Source: CAZVLQ01 sp964628185 (lineage in GTDB: Bacteria; Pseudomonadota; Zetaproteobacteria; Mariprofundales; Mariprofundaceae). Taken from it: a DNA stretch of 64,000 nucleotides. Shown here one piece after another: positions 16,143 through 25,175 of this stretch. How positions within the stretch are numbered: the stretch's first letter is position 1; every line of letters begins with the position of its first letter. The notes beneath the pieces are model-generated. The model saw nothing but the letters and a program-made list of their open reading frames with translations. It did not search any database and was not told the DNA's origin. The position numbers were made by a program, and so were the translations under genes. The DNA lies in contig CAZVLQ010000008.1 in assembly GCA_964628185.1 (NCBI GenBank), positions 23,055 to 87,054 on the forward strand, written 5' to 3'.

Positions 16143-18811
16143 AAACGTAGCTTCCAACCCACATGTTGCATGAAGGCGGGAAGAATAAAAAGTGTGCAGA
16201 GCAAGGTGAAAATAATGCCCATGCTTAATAACTGTCCCATACTGGCCGTGCCCTGATGTGAGGAAAATGAAAGATTGCCAAAACCGCAAACAGTGGTCAG
16301 AGCGCTTAGTATCACAGCCCTTGAGGTGCTGCTGCCAAGAAGATCGCGCGTGGTTTTCTGCTTGCGATGCAAGGTATGGAAACGCTGTACCATATGAATA
16401 CCGTTATCCACGCCAATACCCAGCAGCAGCGGCAAGGCGATAACATTGGCGAAGTTAAAGGGAATATGCAGTAAAACACCCGCTGCCGCCGTCAGTATAC
16501 CTGCAAGCAACAGGGGTAGAAGAACGAGTACCGTATCCCTCAGACTGCGCAGAAAAAGCAACAGAATGGTAAAAACAAGCACGAGCGCGGTTGCGATAGC
16601 CTGTTGGAAGGCATGAATGACGGCCTGTCCCGCCTCGAGTGTAAATATCGGTGCGCCGGTGGCGTGTGGTGCGATGGCGCGAACCCTGGAAACAAAATGC
16701 CGCAGGACATGGATATCTCCGATATCTTTCCTGGGCGTAACTTCAATACGATATGTGCCGTCATCACTGATCCAGCGCTGGCGTAATGTCGGCGGCAGGT
16801 CTGCTTTACTGATGGACGATGTGTTCAGGGCGGTGTGCAGAAAATCAAGCGTAGCGGGTAATGTCGACAGCAGGCTCGTCTGCAATTCTGCAACAGTGGC
16901 GGTCCGGTGCCCCGGGACTTGCACTTTCAGGTTGTGAATGAACGCCGTCAGCATTTCATGCAACTGCTGGAATGATTTCGTTTCAGCAGAAATATTTGAA
17001 TGCAGGTATGCCTTCAGGGAATGATCCAGTTTGCGCAGGGCGGCGATCTGTTCCGGGGGTGTGGGTGGCGGTAGCCTGTCTGTTTCCACCGTTTTGGGAC
17101 CGAGTATCAGGGACATATCCTCGATCAGCGCGAGTTTTTCATCCTGATTTTTCGGGATGAAGTCAAAAATTGAGATGACTTTGTCCACTGCATCCAGTTT
17201 CTTCAGGCGTTGTTCCAGCCCGTGAACCTTTCGCTCATCACGGTTCAGCACCATGATGCTTGACGGGGAAATGGTATGTCGTGCGACCAGGTCCTTGTAG
17301 GTCACGACCGATTCACTGTGCTGATCGCGTAGATTGATGGGGTTGTAGTCAAATCTCACTTGCGGCAAAAGCCATGCGGCGCCAAGGCCCAGCAATAACG
17401 CCAGGATGCGAATGGGGCGCCCGGAGCGTTCAATCCAGCGGCCAAGTGCATGCAGCCATCCGGCCGCCGAATCACTGGCCGGAACATCGCCCGGTCTGTC
17501 ATGGATTTTTGTGGGCCACAGGCACAGAATGGACGGGAGCAGCGCCAGGGTCACGATCAGGCTGATGAACATGCCGGTACCGGAGATGATGCCCAGTTCG
17601 GAAACACCGGTATAGTCGGTCGGGATGAAGCAGTAAAAACCCACGGCGGTTGTCATGGCGCACAGCAGCAGCGATACGCCCACATCCTGCACTGCCTGCC
17701 ATACGGCGGACGAATACGGCAGGCCTTTTCGCTTCAGTTCCCTGTAACGGAGACACAGGTGAATGGCATAGTCCACACCAAGGCCGATATAAAGTACGGC
17801 GAAGGCGATGGAAATAAGATTCAGATGGCCGATGGTGAGGGCGGCGAAGGCGGCCGTGAGGGAAAGTCCGGCGAACAGACAGATCAGCGTGGCCGCGACC
17901 AGTCTGAATGAGCCCAGACCGACGATCAGCACGATACCAACCATGATCGTAGCAAACAGAACGGCTGTTCCGGCTCCCCTGCTGACACTGATCAGTTCGT
18001 CATGGGATAGCGGAACGCTGCCGGTGAGCCGGATGCTGACGGGCTGTTCAAGGTTGCGTTGAAGCTGTCTGGCGATCTCGTGTATTGACTGAATGGCGGT
18101 TTTCGCGGCCAGTAGCTTTCCATAATCCATTCTTGGCTGGACAAGAATAAACTGCTCCCGTTGGCTGGAGGGTTTGCCGTTGTTTCGCATCAATTCCTGC
18201 CAGGAAAGGCGATAACGCCGGTGCTCCATGCTTGCCTTCAGCGCCTTCGTCACTCGAGTCAGAACCGGGTCGATATCAACCGCCTCCCCATCACTTGCCG
18301 CATCCACGGCACTCTCAAGCATGGAGAAGAGCCCGCGCAGACTGGGGTCGCCTGTCAGCTTTCCGAGAAAAGGCTGAATGGCGGCCAGGCGGTCTGAGAT
18401 GGTCTCAAGCTTTTCTTTTTTCAGATAAAGCAGCGCATGCGATTCAAGAAAGCGATTGGCGAGCGGCAGATATGTGAATTTGAACAGTCCGGGGCGGGAT
18501 TGGAGCTGCGCGGCCATCCTCCGGGCTGCTTCCCTGGCGTCTTCCGGCGTTTCTCCGTCAATAACGATCAAAATATTGTGCAGATATTGTGGAAATTCCC
18601 GTTCAAAAACATGATAGGTCTGACGGAAGGGGAGATCAGCGGAAAGCATCTCATTGGTGTTGGTGTTGAAACCCAGATGACCGGAGGTGTAGAACAGGGA
18701 AGCGCCGGCCATAAACGTGGCCAGCAACAGAACCCTGCCCGAACAGCGGCAGGCAAAGCCGGTCCACCAAACCATGAGCCGGGCCAGAATGGTGAACAGG
18801 CGCTTGTGCAT
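16139..18811 (-). CDS. hpnN: Hopanoid RND transporter HpnN
   Basis: This 890-residue inner-membrane protein has the RND/MMPL layout: a helix near residue 25, a large periplasmic domain, five to six helices around 275-445 (including GLGVDYAIHL), a second periplasmic domain and a second helix bundle from about 725 with LLLGIGVDNGIHMVQRF. Both halves hold the conserved GxGVDxxIH motif with proton-relay Asp. HpnN moves hopanoids toward the outer membrane in characterised bacteria. It overlaps hpnA and follows the hpnG-like gene by 24 bases. Confidence 0.93.
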   Translation of the reverse strand: MHKRLFTILARLMVWWTGFACRCSGRVLLLATFMAGASLFYTSGHLGFNTNTNEMLSADLPFRQTYHVFEREFPQYLHNILIVIDGETPEDAREAARRMAAQLQSRPGLFKFTYLPLANRFLESHALLYLKKEKLETISDRLAAIQPFLGKLTGDPSLRGLFSMLESAVDAASDGEAVDIDPVLTRVTKALKASMEHRRYRLSWQELMRNNGKPSSQREQFILVQPRMDYGKLLAAKTAIQSIHEIARQLQRNLEQPVSIRLTGSVPLSHDELISVSRGAGTAVLFATIMVGIVLIVGLGSFRLVAATLICLFAGLSLTAAFAALTIGHLNLISIAFAVLYIGLGVDYAIHLCLRYRELKRKGLPYSSAVWQAVQDVGVSLLLCAMTTAVGFYCFIPTDYTGVSELGIISGTGMFISLIVTLALLPSILCLWPTKIHDRPGDVPASDSAAGWLHALGRWIERSGRPIRILALLLGLGAAWLLPQVRFDYNPINLRDQHSESVVTYKDLVARHTISPSSIMVLNRDERKVHGLEQRLKKLDAVDKVISIFDFIPKNQDEKLALIEDMSLILGPKTVETDRLPPPTPPEQIAALRKLDHSLKAYLHSNISAETKSFQQLHEMLTAFIHNLKVQVPGHRTATVAELQTSLLSTLPATLDFLHTALNTSSISKADLPPTLRQRWISDDGTYRIEVTPRKDIGDIHVLRHFVSRVRAIAPHATGAPIFTLEAGQAVIHAFQQAIATALVLVFTILLLFLRSLRDTVLVLLPLLLAGILTAAAGVLLHIPFNFANVIALPLLLGIGVDNGIHMVQRFHTLHRKQKTTRDLLGSSTSRAVILSALTTVCGFGNLSFSSHQGTASMGQLLSMGIIFTLLCTLFILPAFMQHVGWKLRL

Positions 18812-18835
18812 AAAAGTTTTTCTGAAGAGTCCGGC

Positions 18836-19561
18836 TTAGCCCGGATACTGGTAGAGTGGGGTTGCCTGCTTCGATACGCATCTGAGCGTGCGCAAGGCGG
18901 CATGAAAATGCCAGCCAAGCCGAACAAGCGCAGGCCATGATTCCGGTTGGAAAATGGCCGCTGACATAAAGGGCCGCATGCCAATGTTCCCATGGTTGTC
19001 CATGGCCTTTGCGATACAACGGGGCAGCCTTTCATCCACACGGTCGGCAATGGCCCGAATAGCCATGAAAGGGAGGCCCGCTTTCCTGGCCACGCAGGCA
19101 ACAGCGGCACTTTCCATGTCCACCGCTTCACAGTTACTTGCCACATTCAGGGCACGCTTCTGTGCCGGTTCCAGTAATATCATCGGGCTTTCAGCGATAC
19201 CGGCCTGATGAGTTGCCAGTATGCCGTTCAGGCTCCGCACAAGACGGGCTCGCCACGCTTCATCGGTATGCAGGGTCTGGCCGTTGGCGGCGGATACATG
19301 CCGTGGCAGCAGCAAATCGCCCGGAAAAAGTCGGCTGGACAGGGCGCCGGCACATCCCCAGCTGAGCAGGGCGGCAGCACCGTGTTCCACAAGGCGACCC
19401 GCACATCTGGCGGCCTGTTCCGGTCCGCTGCCCGAAATTTCCAGCATGGTGTTGCCGGATGCAGCCGGCAGAGCAGTGCTGCCGGCACGCTGTGAACGGG
19501 AATAACCTGCAATACACCGCGCTTCTGCAGGAAGCGCCACAACAATCCCCAGATGTATCAC
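18836..19561 (-). CDS. hpnG: HpnG-like nucleosidase/phosphorylase
   Basis: This 241-residue purine-nucleoside-phosphorylase-fold protein opens with GIVVALPAEARCIAG and contains LLSWGCAGAL and EAVDMESAAVACVA, the ribose-binding ME(S) motif. In hopanoid loci this family releases adenine from adenosylhopane (made by HpnH) to give ribosylhopane. The start is a GTG at 19561 with AAAGG immediately before it, rather close; the ATT-GTT-GTG codons six residues later are alternatives. It lies between the repeat element downstream of shc and hpnN. Confidence 0.85.
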   Translation of the reverse strand: MIHLGIVVALPAEARCIAGYSRSQRAGSTALPAASGNTMLEISGSGPEQAARCAGRLVEHGAAALLSWGCAGALSSRLFPGDLLLPRHVSAANGQTLHTDEAWRARLVRSLNGILATHQAGIAESPMILLEPAQKRALNVASNCEAVDMESAAVACVARKAGLPFMAIRAIADRVDERLPRCIAKAMDNHGNIGMRPFMSAAIFQPESWPALVRLGWHFHAALRTLRCVSKQATPLYQYPG

Positions 19562-19569
19562 CCTTTGGT

Positions 19570-19736
19570 TAGGAGCCTGCCGGACTTAGGGGGATTGTAG
19601 CGAGCAGGTAGGGAAGTGAGACCAAAATGGCCTGATTTTGAGGCGCATAGCGGTGACTATGCAACGAAAAATCAGGCCATTTTAGGCCGCTGTCCCTACC
19701 GTGCAGTAAATTCATCCTAAGTCCGGCAGGCTCCTA
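19570..19736 (+). repeat. Palindromic element, copy A (MITE-like, 167 bp)
   Basis: The ends TAGGAGCCTGCCGGACTTAG and its complement form perfect 18-base-plus terminal inverted repeats flanked by TA. Inside are a perfect 16-base inverted repeat (AAAATGGCCTGATTTT, 19624-19639 with 19668-19683) and the conserved core GAGGCGCATAG.GGT.ACTATG. No ORF. The right end encodes the last five residues and stop of shc. The terminal repeats plus TA flanks suggest a non-autonomous element mobilised by a transposase not seen here. Confidence 0.8.
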
Positions 19737-21732
19737 AAAGCTTGCGATATCGGGCCAGGGCCCATAGCGGGAAATATTTGTCGTAACCGTGATATTTCAG
19801 ATAGAATACGCGCGGAAAACCGGGGGCGGTGAATGCTTCGTCTTTCCACAAGCCGTCCGCCTGCTGGTGTCCGAGAAGGTACTGGGCGCCACGCCGCACC
19901 GCTGCGCACGTATGCTCTCCGGCATCCATCAGGGCAAGCATGGCCCATGCGGTCTGAAAGGCGGTGCTGGCCTGGCCCAGTCCGGCCTGTTCGGGATGTG
20001 CGTAGGTATTGTTGCTTTCGCCCCAGCCGCCATCTGCCTGCTGCACGCTTTTCAGCCAGGCCGCAGCACGCCGGATCATCGGATGATCGGAACGGATACC
20101 GGCGCGGGTCAGCCCGGCCAGAACAGACCATGTACCATAGATATAGTTGGTGCCCCAGCGACCGAACCAGGCGCCATTCTCTTCCTGCTCGTTCTGCAGA
20201 AAAGTCAGGCAGGCCTCCAGATGAGGCCGGTATTTGTCATCGTGCCGGGCCAGGCCGCCGAGCACGAGGGCCAGCCGGGCGCTGACATCACTGGTTGGCG
20301 GGTCCAGCAGGGCGCCATGGTCGGCAAATGGAATGTGGTTCAGGTAGGCATGGGTGTTGTTTGCATCGAATGCGGCGAAACCGCCATTTTTCGACTGCAT
20401 GCCGCAGACCCAGTCCATGGCCCGGCGAATGACCACGTCATAGCGGGTTCCTTCACCCTGTTCCATGGCCCAGGCCACCATGCCGGTATCATCCAGATCG
20501 GGGTAATAGCTGTTTTCAAACTGGAACGGCCAGCCACCGCCGGCGAGCTTCGTGTGGCTTTCACGCCAGTCCCCGGGTGCGTTGCATAATTGCCTTGCCG
20601 CCAGCCAGTCAAGCGCTCGTTGCACGGCGCCCACCATTTTTTTGGAACCTGTTTCCTGCAATGCCAGGCAGGCAATCGCGGTATCCCAGACCGGCGAATT
20701 GCACGGCTGACAGTATGCAGTATCATCATTGATAATCAGCAGATCATCCAGGGCGCTTCTTGCTTTTTTCCGGAGGGGATGATCCGGGCCATAGCCCAGC
20801 CGGGCCAGCGCTTCACAGGCATTGGTCATGGCCGGGAATATGGCGCCGAGGCCGCCTTCGCCATTAAGCCGCGTCGTCATCCAGTGCTCGGCCCTGGCCA
20901 GCGCACGTCGTCGCAGCCAGCCGGGAAGCGCGGGTTCGAACAGCCTTGCGCTTCGCTCCAGATAGAGAAATATACGATTCAGCATTGAGCGGATCGGAAA
21001 ATAATGACGCTCTTTTTCCGGCGGCGTAGTGAACAGTTCCCGGACGCCCGTACCTTGCGGATTTCCGGCCCGGGCTCGCAGGGTATAGAGGATGATCAGC
21101 GGCACCATGACGGTGCGCGACCAGTAGGAAACCTTGCTGATATGAAACGGGAACCAGCGCGGCAACAGCATGATTTCAGCCGGCATGAAAGGAACGCCAC
21201 GCCACGGGAGCTGGCCGAATTTGGCCAGTTCGATGCGGGTAAACACATTGCAACGCGCCGCGCCTCCACGTTTCAGGATGAGGGAGCGGGCATGGGTCAT
21301 GTGGGGAGCCTGAACTGAATCACCGGCAAGCTTTAAGGCGTAATAGGCCTTCACCGTGCAGCTTAAATCCGCATCTCCACCGGGGTAGAGCGGCCAGCCG
21401 CCGTCCTTTCCCTGATGCGAGCGCAGATAATTGGCCAGCCGGTGCTGCAATGGCGTATCGATTTCATCCATGAAATGCATCATCAGAATGTATTCGGAGG
21501 GGATGGTGCAGTCAGCCTCCAGCGGGAAGCTCCAGTAGCCGTCCTGATGTTGCAGATGAATCAGAGCGTGACCCGCCTGATTCACCGCCCGGTCCAGTGC
21601 ATCAGGGGGGTTTGCATCCATGTCGTCCTGCGACTGCCGAGGCCATCCTGCATCATGAGAATCCGGAGCATCATGAGAATCCGGCCAAACGGGCGGACTC
21701 TTCGTATCGGAAGGCATGCTATGCATTGACAT
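19717..21732 (-). CDS. shc: Squalene-hopene cyclase
   Basis: This 671-residue enzyme cyclises squalene to hopene at the membrane. The catalytic acid motif DLDDT is at residues 412-416 (DxDD type). QW repeats are seen at QDGYWSFPLEAD, GKDGGWPLYPGGD, GGGWPFQFENS, ENGAWFGRWG, DGGWGESNNTY and DGLWKDEAF. The end matches family endings (FYLKYHGYDKYFPLWALARY), after which the final residues GACRT come from the repeat element. The N-terminus contains a small tandem repeat (DSHDAPDSHDA). It heads the minus-strand hopanoid operon and is divergent from hpnH. Confidence 0.97.
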   Translation of the reverse strand: MSMHSMPSDTKSPPVWPDSHDAPDSHDAGWPRQSQDDMDANPPDALDRAVNQAGHALIHLQHQDGYWSFPLEADCTIPSEYILMMHFMDEIDTPLQHRLANYLRSHQGKDGGWPLYPGGDADLSCTVKAYYALKLAGDSVQAPHMTHARSLILKRGGAARCNVFTRIELAKFGQLPWRGVPFMPAEIMLLPRWFPFHISKVSYWSRTVMVPLIILYTLRARAGNPQGTGVRELFTTPPEKERHYFPIRSMLNRIFLYLERSARLFEPALPGWLRRRALARAEHWMTTRLNGEGGLGAIFPAMTNACEALARLGYGPDHPLRKKARSALDDLLIINDDTAYCQPCNSPVWDTAIACLALQETGSKKMVGAVQRALDWLAARQLCNAPGDWRESHTKLAGGGWPFQFENSYYPDLDDTGMVAWAMEQGEGTRYDVVIRRAMDWVCGMQSKNGGFAAFDANNTHAYLNHIPFADHGALLDPPTSDVSARLALVLGGLARHDDKYRPHLEACLTFLQNEQEENGAWFGRWGTNYIYGTWSVLAGLTRAGIRSDHPMIRRAAAWLKSVQQADGGWGESNNTYAHPEQAGLGQASTAFQTAWAMLALMDAGEHTCAAVRRGAQYLLGHQQADGLWKDEAFTAPGFPRVFYLKYHGYDKYFPLWALARYRKLLGACRT

Positions 21733-22114
21733 AGTCCATATTGTTTATGTGCTTGCTCGTAAGTCGCAAGCTTTATCCTCCGAATCTTCCATCTGTATAT
21801 CAGCGGCAAGTCTAGACCAGCAGCAGGCTGAGGTATAGTCGCGTTTGCATAATACATATTACATCAGCACAGCGTCATACCCGGCTATCTACATTATTGT
21901 CCACGACTTACTTGTTTCCTCCTTCCTTCCGTCAGGCTTTCAGGGCGGAGTCATGCGGGCGCCAAATCGGGAGGGTAAGAAAGAGTTCATTTCTGCGACA
22001 AGTCAATGCGATTCCGGGTGGAACACCACCTGAAAGGTGCGTATGCAAGTTGCTTGGTATAGACTTGCCGTATTTCACATAGACAGCGGCAGGCAAAGGA
22101 GTCCGGGAGCAGAT
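21733..22114. other. Divergent intergenic region between shc and hpnH
   Basis: These 382 bases hold no convincing ORF. The centre is AT-rich (for example TTTGCATAATACATATTACA near 21843) and may contain the divergent promoters. A possible plus-strand promoter is TTGCTTG/TATAGACTTGCCG near 22050. Start codons near 22037 in frame with hpnH lack a ribosome site. Nothing else is recognisable. Confidence 0.4.
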
Positions 22115-23266
22115 ATGAGTATTCCTTTACGGCAGGTGATACAGGTGGGAGCGTATATATTGCGCCAGAGCCTGCATGGAAGGCGCCGCTATCCCCTGGT
22201 GCTGATGCTGGAGCCCCTGTTTCGCTGCAATCTGGCCTGCGCAGGATGTGGCAAGATCGATTACCCTGATGATATTCTCAATAAACGGCTTGGTCTGGAT
22301 GAATGCCTGGCGGCCGTGGATGAATGTGGTGCGCCGGTGGTTTCCATCGCCGGTGGCGAGCCCATGATTCACAGACAGATGCCGCAGATTGTGCGAGGCA
22401 TTGTCGAGCGAAGGAAATACGTTTACCTGTGCACCAATGCATTACTGCTGGAAAAGAAAATAGATGATTATACGCCGTCGCCGTATCTTACCTTTTCCAT
22501 TCACCTGGATGGCATGCGGGCCCGGCATGATGCTTCAGTTTGTCAGCCCGGCGTGTTTGATCAGGTCGTGGCGGTTATCAGGGATGTGCTCGCCAGGGGC
22601 TTCCGCGTCACGGTGAACTGTACCTTTTTTCAGGGCGAAAGCCCCGAAGAAGCCGCCGATTTCTTCGACTTTGTTATGAATCTTGGCGTGGAGGGTATCA
22701 ATATATCGCCGGGATTTTCATACAGCCATGCACCACAGCAGGATATTTTTCTTCAGCGCCAGACCACCAAGCAGTTGTTCCGGGATATTTTCAGGCTTGG
22801 CCGCCACAGCAGGACCCGGTGGAAATTCAATCAGTCCAGCCTGTTCCTGGATTTTCTTGCCGGCAATCAGAGCTACCACTGTACCGCCTGGGGTAATCCG
22901 ACGCGTAACATCTTCGGCTGGCAGCGACCCTGCTATCTGCTTGTGGATGAGGGTTATGCCTCAAGTTTCAGATCTCTTCTGGAGGATACGGACTGGGAGC
23001 ATTACGGTACCGGGCGCAATCCAAAATGTGCCAACTGCATGGCCCACTGCGGCTATGAGCCGACGGCCGTCAATGATGCAGTTGCACATCCGTTCAAGGC
23101 ATTGGTTGCCGCCCTCCGTGGTCCCCGTACTGACGGGCCGATGGCGCCGGAACAACCGGTGCTGTATTCACAGCCGCGGGTCATTCCGATCCGGATGGAA
23201 GGTGGAAGTCCTGATGACGACAAAAGCGATCAGGATGAGCAGAAACGAATGGCTGTGGCGGAATGA
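22115..23266 (+). CDS. hpnH: Adenosylhopane synthase HpnH (radical SAM)
   Basis: This 383-residue radical SAM enzyme carries Cys38-x3-Cys42-x2-Cys45 in RCNLACAGCGKI, followed by SIAGGEPMIH. HpnH adds the 5'-deoxyadenosyl group to diploptene to make adenosylhopane. The C-terminus has additional cysteines (CANCMAHCGYEP). The ATG at 22115 is preceded by GGGAGCAG; an upstream in-frame start at 22037 would add 26 residues absent from the family. It is the first gene of the plus-strand hopanoid set. Confidence 0.95.
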   Translation: MSIPLRQVIQVGAYILRQSLHGRRRYPLVLMLEPLFRCNLACAGCGKIDYPDDILNKRLGLDECLAAVDECGAPVVSIAGGEPMIHRQMPQIVRGIVERRKYVYLCTNALLLEKKIDDYTPSPYLTFSIHLDGMRARHDASVCQPGVFDQVVAVIRDVLARGFRVTVNCTFFQGESPEEAADFFDFVMNLGVEGINISPGFSYSHAPQQDIFLQRQTTKQLFRDIFRLGRHSRTRWKFNQSSLFLDFLAGNQSYHCTAWGNPTRNIFGWQRPCYLLVDEGYASSFRSLLEDTDWEHYGTGRNPKCANCMAHCGYEPTAVNDAVAHPFKALVAALRGPRTDGPMAPEQPVLYSQPRVIPIRMEGGSPDDDKSDQDEQKRMAVAE

Positions 23267-23306
23267 CCGGTCAACGACTCGCTGAAGGGCAATTTGGGTG
23301 TAAAGG

Positions 23307-23322
23307 TCAGGGCAAGCCCTGA
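23307..23322 (+). promoter_or_regulatory. Palindrome overlapping the hpnB translation start region
   Basis: TCAGGGCAAGCCCTGA is a perfect inverted repeat (7-base arms, AA loop) ending one base before the hpnB ATG. It could sequester the ribosome site. The same 14-base core occurs at the end of phoR (8842-8857). Confidence 0.45.
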
Positions 23323-23323
23323 A

Positions 23324-24457
23324 ATGGACCTGGCATGGTGGGTCCCGACGGCGTTGTCAGCAGTCCTGTGGTGTCTCATTCTGTTCCTGCCATGGTGGCC
23401 ATGGGCTTGCCGTGAGGTGCTGGAGCCGGATGAATCCGGGAGCAATCCGGATTTAAGCGTCATTACCGTACTGGTCCCCGCGCGCAATGAAGAGAAGACA
23501 ATCGGTATGGTTCTGCACGGCCTGACGCGGCAGGGACAAGGCCTGCGCATCATCCTGATTGACGACGAATCCTCCGATGCTACCAAGAAGGTCGCCCGTG
23601 CGGCCGGCAGCGGAATCACCGTCATCGACGGCTCGGCTCCGCCCGAGGGATGGAGCGGCAAGCTGTGGGCGCTGGAGCAGGGGCGCGTGCTTGTGCGCAC
23701 GCCATTCACCCTGCTTCTTGATGCGGATATCGAACTGCGCCCCGGTATCCTGGACGCGATACTGAAAAAAATGCGCCGGCATAATCTTGCCATGACTTCC
23801 CTGATGGCGGCGCCGAATATGTCCAGCTTCTGGGAAAAGGCGGTAATGCCCGCCTTTGTCTATTTTTTCAAGCTGCTTTACCCCTTTGCCCTGTCCAACA
23901 GGGGAGGTACGGGCGTGGCGGCCGCGGCGGGCGGATGCATATTGCTGCGGACGCGAATTCTGGATGAAATCGGCGGTTTTTCGTCTATCAGGGGCGCCCT
24001 TATTGATGATTGCGCCCTGGCGCTGCGTGTTAAGTCAGCCGGGCGTCGCATCTGGCTCGGGCTGACCCATGCCGCTATCAGCCGCCGTTCCGCCGGTTTG
24101 GCGGAACTGGGGAATATGGTGGCACGAACCGCCTTTACACAATTGCGGTTTTCCGCGTTGTTGCTGGCTGGATGTACAGCCCTGCTTACACTTGCCTTTC
24201 TGGTTCCACCCGCCGGCCTGTTTTTGCCGGGCGGTGCGTTTGCGCTATCGCTGATCGCCATGCTTGTCATGGGCGTCAGTTATCTTCCGGTACTTGAATT
24301 TTATGGTCGTTCCCGGTTATGGTCGCTGGTACTTCCCCTGATTGCCGCATGGTATCTCGCCATGACATGGCTATCGGCATACCGGTACTGGAAGGGGGAA
24401 CGCTCGCGCTGGAAAGGGAGAAGTTATGCACGATCGGATTCGGGATTAACGGTATGA
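23324..24457 (+). CDS. hpnB: Hopanoid glycosyltransferase-like protein HpnB
   Basis: This 377-residue GT2 enzyme has an N-terminal membrane anchor (WWVPTALSAVLWCLILFLP), a nucleotide-sugar domain with VLVPARNEEKTI, IDDESSDAT and LLLDADIEL (DxD), GGxxxxGRRI-type acceptor motifs and four C-terminal helices. In hopanoid loci it is HpnB, thought to modify the side chain. The ATG at 23324 fits the family; a TTG 30 bases earlier is in frame. Its stop overlaps the next start (ATGA). Confidence 0.9.
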   Translation: MDLAWWVPTALSAVLWCLILFLPWWPWACREVLEPDESGSNPDLSVITVLVPARNEEKTIGMVLHGLTRQGQGLRIILIDDESSDATKKVARAAGSGITVIDGSAPPEGWSGKLWALEQGRVLVRTPFTLLLDADIELRPGILDAILKKMRRHNLAMTSLMAAPNMSSFWEKAVMPAFVYFFKLLYPFALSNRGGTGVAAAAGGCILLRTRILDEIGGFSSIRGALIDDCALALRVKSAGRRIWLGLTHAAISRRSAGLAELGNMVARTAFTQLRFSALLLAGCTALLTLAFLVPPAGLFLPGGAFALSLIAMLVMGVSYLPVLEFYGRSRLWSLVLPLIAAWYLAMTWLSAYRYWKGERSRWKGRSYARSDSGLTV

Positions 24458-25062
24458 TACGGCGTCTGCGGCCATGGCTGGTGCTGCTTGTTTTTGTCAT
24501 GAACATTTCTCCGGCATTTGCGGTACAGGAAAAATCCGTCGCACCGGACGTGGTGATCGATCATTTTCATGCCACGCTGCTTTCCGTTATGAAACATGCG
24601 AAAAGGCTGGGATACAAGGGACGCTACAGGCAACTGGATCCCGTTGTTCGGCAAAGTTACGATTTGCCCCGCGTCATCCGGGTGGTTTCCGGGAAATACT
24701 GGCGTGAACTGAGCCATGAAAAGCGGCTGAGATTTCTTCATGTTTTTTCACGCCTGGTGGTTGCCACCTATGCCCACCGATTTGACAGCTATTCGGGGGA
24801 ACGCTTCAGACGCGTTTCGGAGCGACCGCTTGCGCACGCGAATGTTCTGGTTCGCACGGAAATTATCAAGCATGATGGCAAGCGCGTACATCTGGATTAT
24901 GTATTGCGTCGGAGAAAGGGTAACTGGCGCATCATCAATGTGATTGCGGATGGTGTAAGCGACCTTGCCCTGAAGCGTGTGGAATATACCACAGTGCTGC
25001 GCAAGGAGGGGTTTGAGGTCCTGCTCTCAAAGCTGAAAGCCAAGATTGCGCAATATGAGTAA
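24454..25062 (+). CDS. hpnM: HpnM / MlaC-type periplasmic lipid-binding protein
   Basis: This 202-residue Tol-Pal-independent MlaC/Ttg2D-family protein has a signal peptide (LVLLVFVMNISPAFA, cleaved about residue 23). The family body includes YWRELSHEKRLRFLHVFSRL and GNWRIINVIADGVSDL. MlaC shuttles lipids across the periplasm; HpnM is its hopanoid-locus version. The start is the ATG at 24454 in ATGA overlap with hpnB. Together with MlaA and HpnN it forms an envelope lipid-transport set. Confidence 0.9.
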   Translation: MIRRLRPWLVLLVFVMNISPAFAVQEKSVAPDVVIDHFHATLLSVMKHAKRLGYKGRYRQLDPVVRQSYDLPRVIRVVSGKYWRELSHEKRLRFLHVFSRLVVATYAHRFDSYSGERFRRVSERPLAHANVLVRTEIIKHDGKRVHLDYVLRRRKGNWRIINVIADGVSDLALKRVEYTTVLRKEGFEVLLSKLKAKIAQYE

Positions 25063-25175
25063 ATATGGAGCCGCTACGGTTCCATTATTTTATTTGTGAA
25101 ACGGGCCATGATTTGTCATGGTTCACGGTCACTTGATGTCTAACGGATTTTTAGGTTGGCGGAGGGAGGAGCCCC

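Noticed and set aside
21650..21690. Tandem GAATCCGGAGCATCAT-type repeat in shc as a mobile or regulatory element
   Set aside because: Only two short units within the coding sequence; likely simple slippage giving DSHDAPDSHDA.
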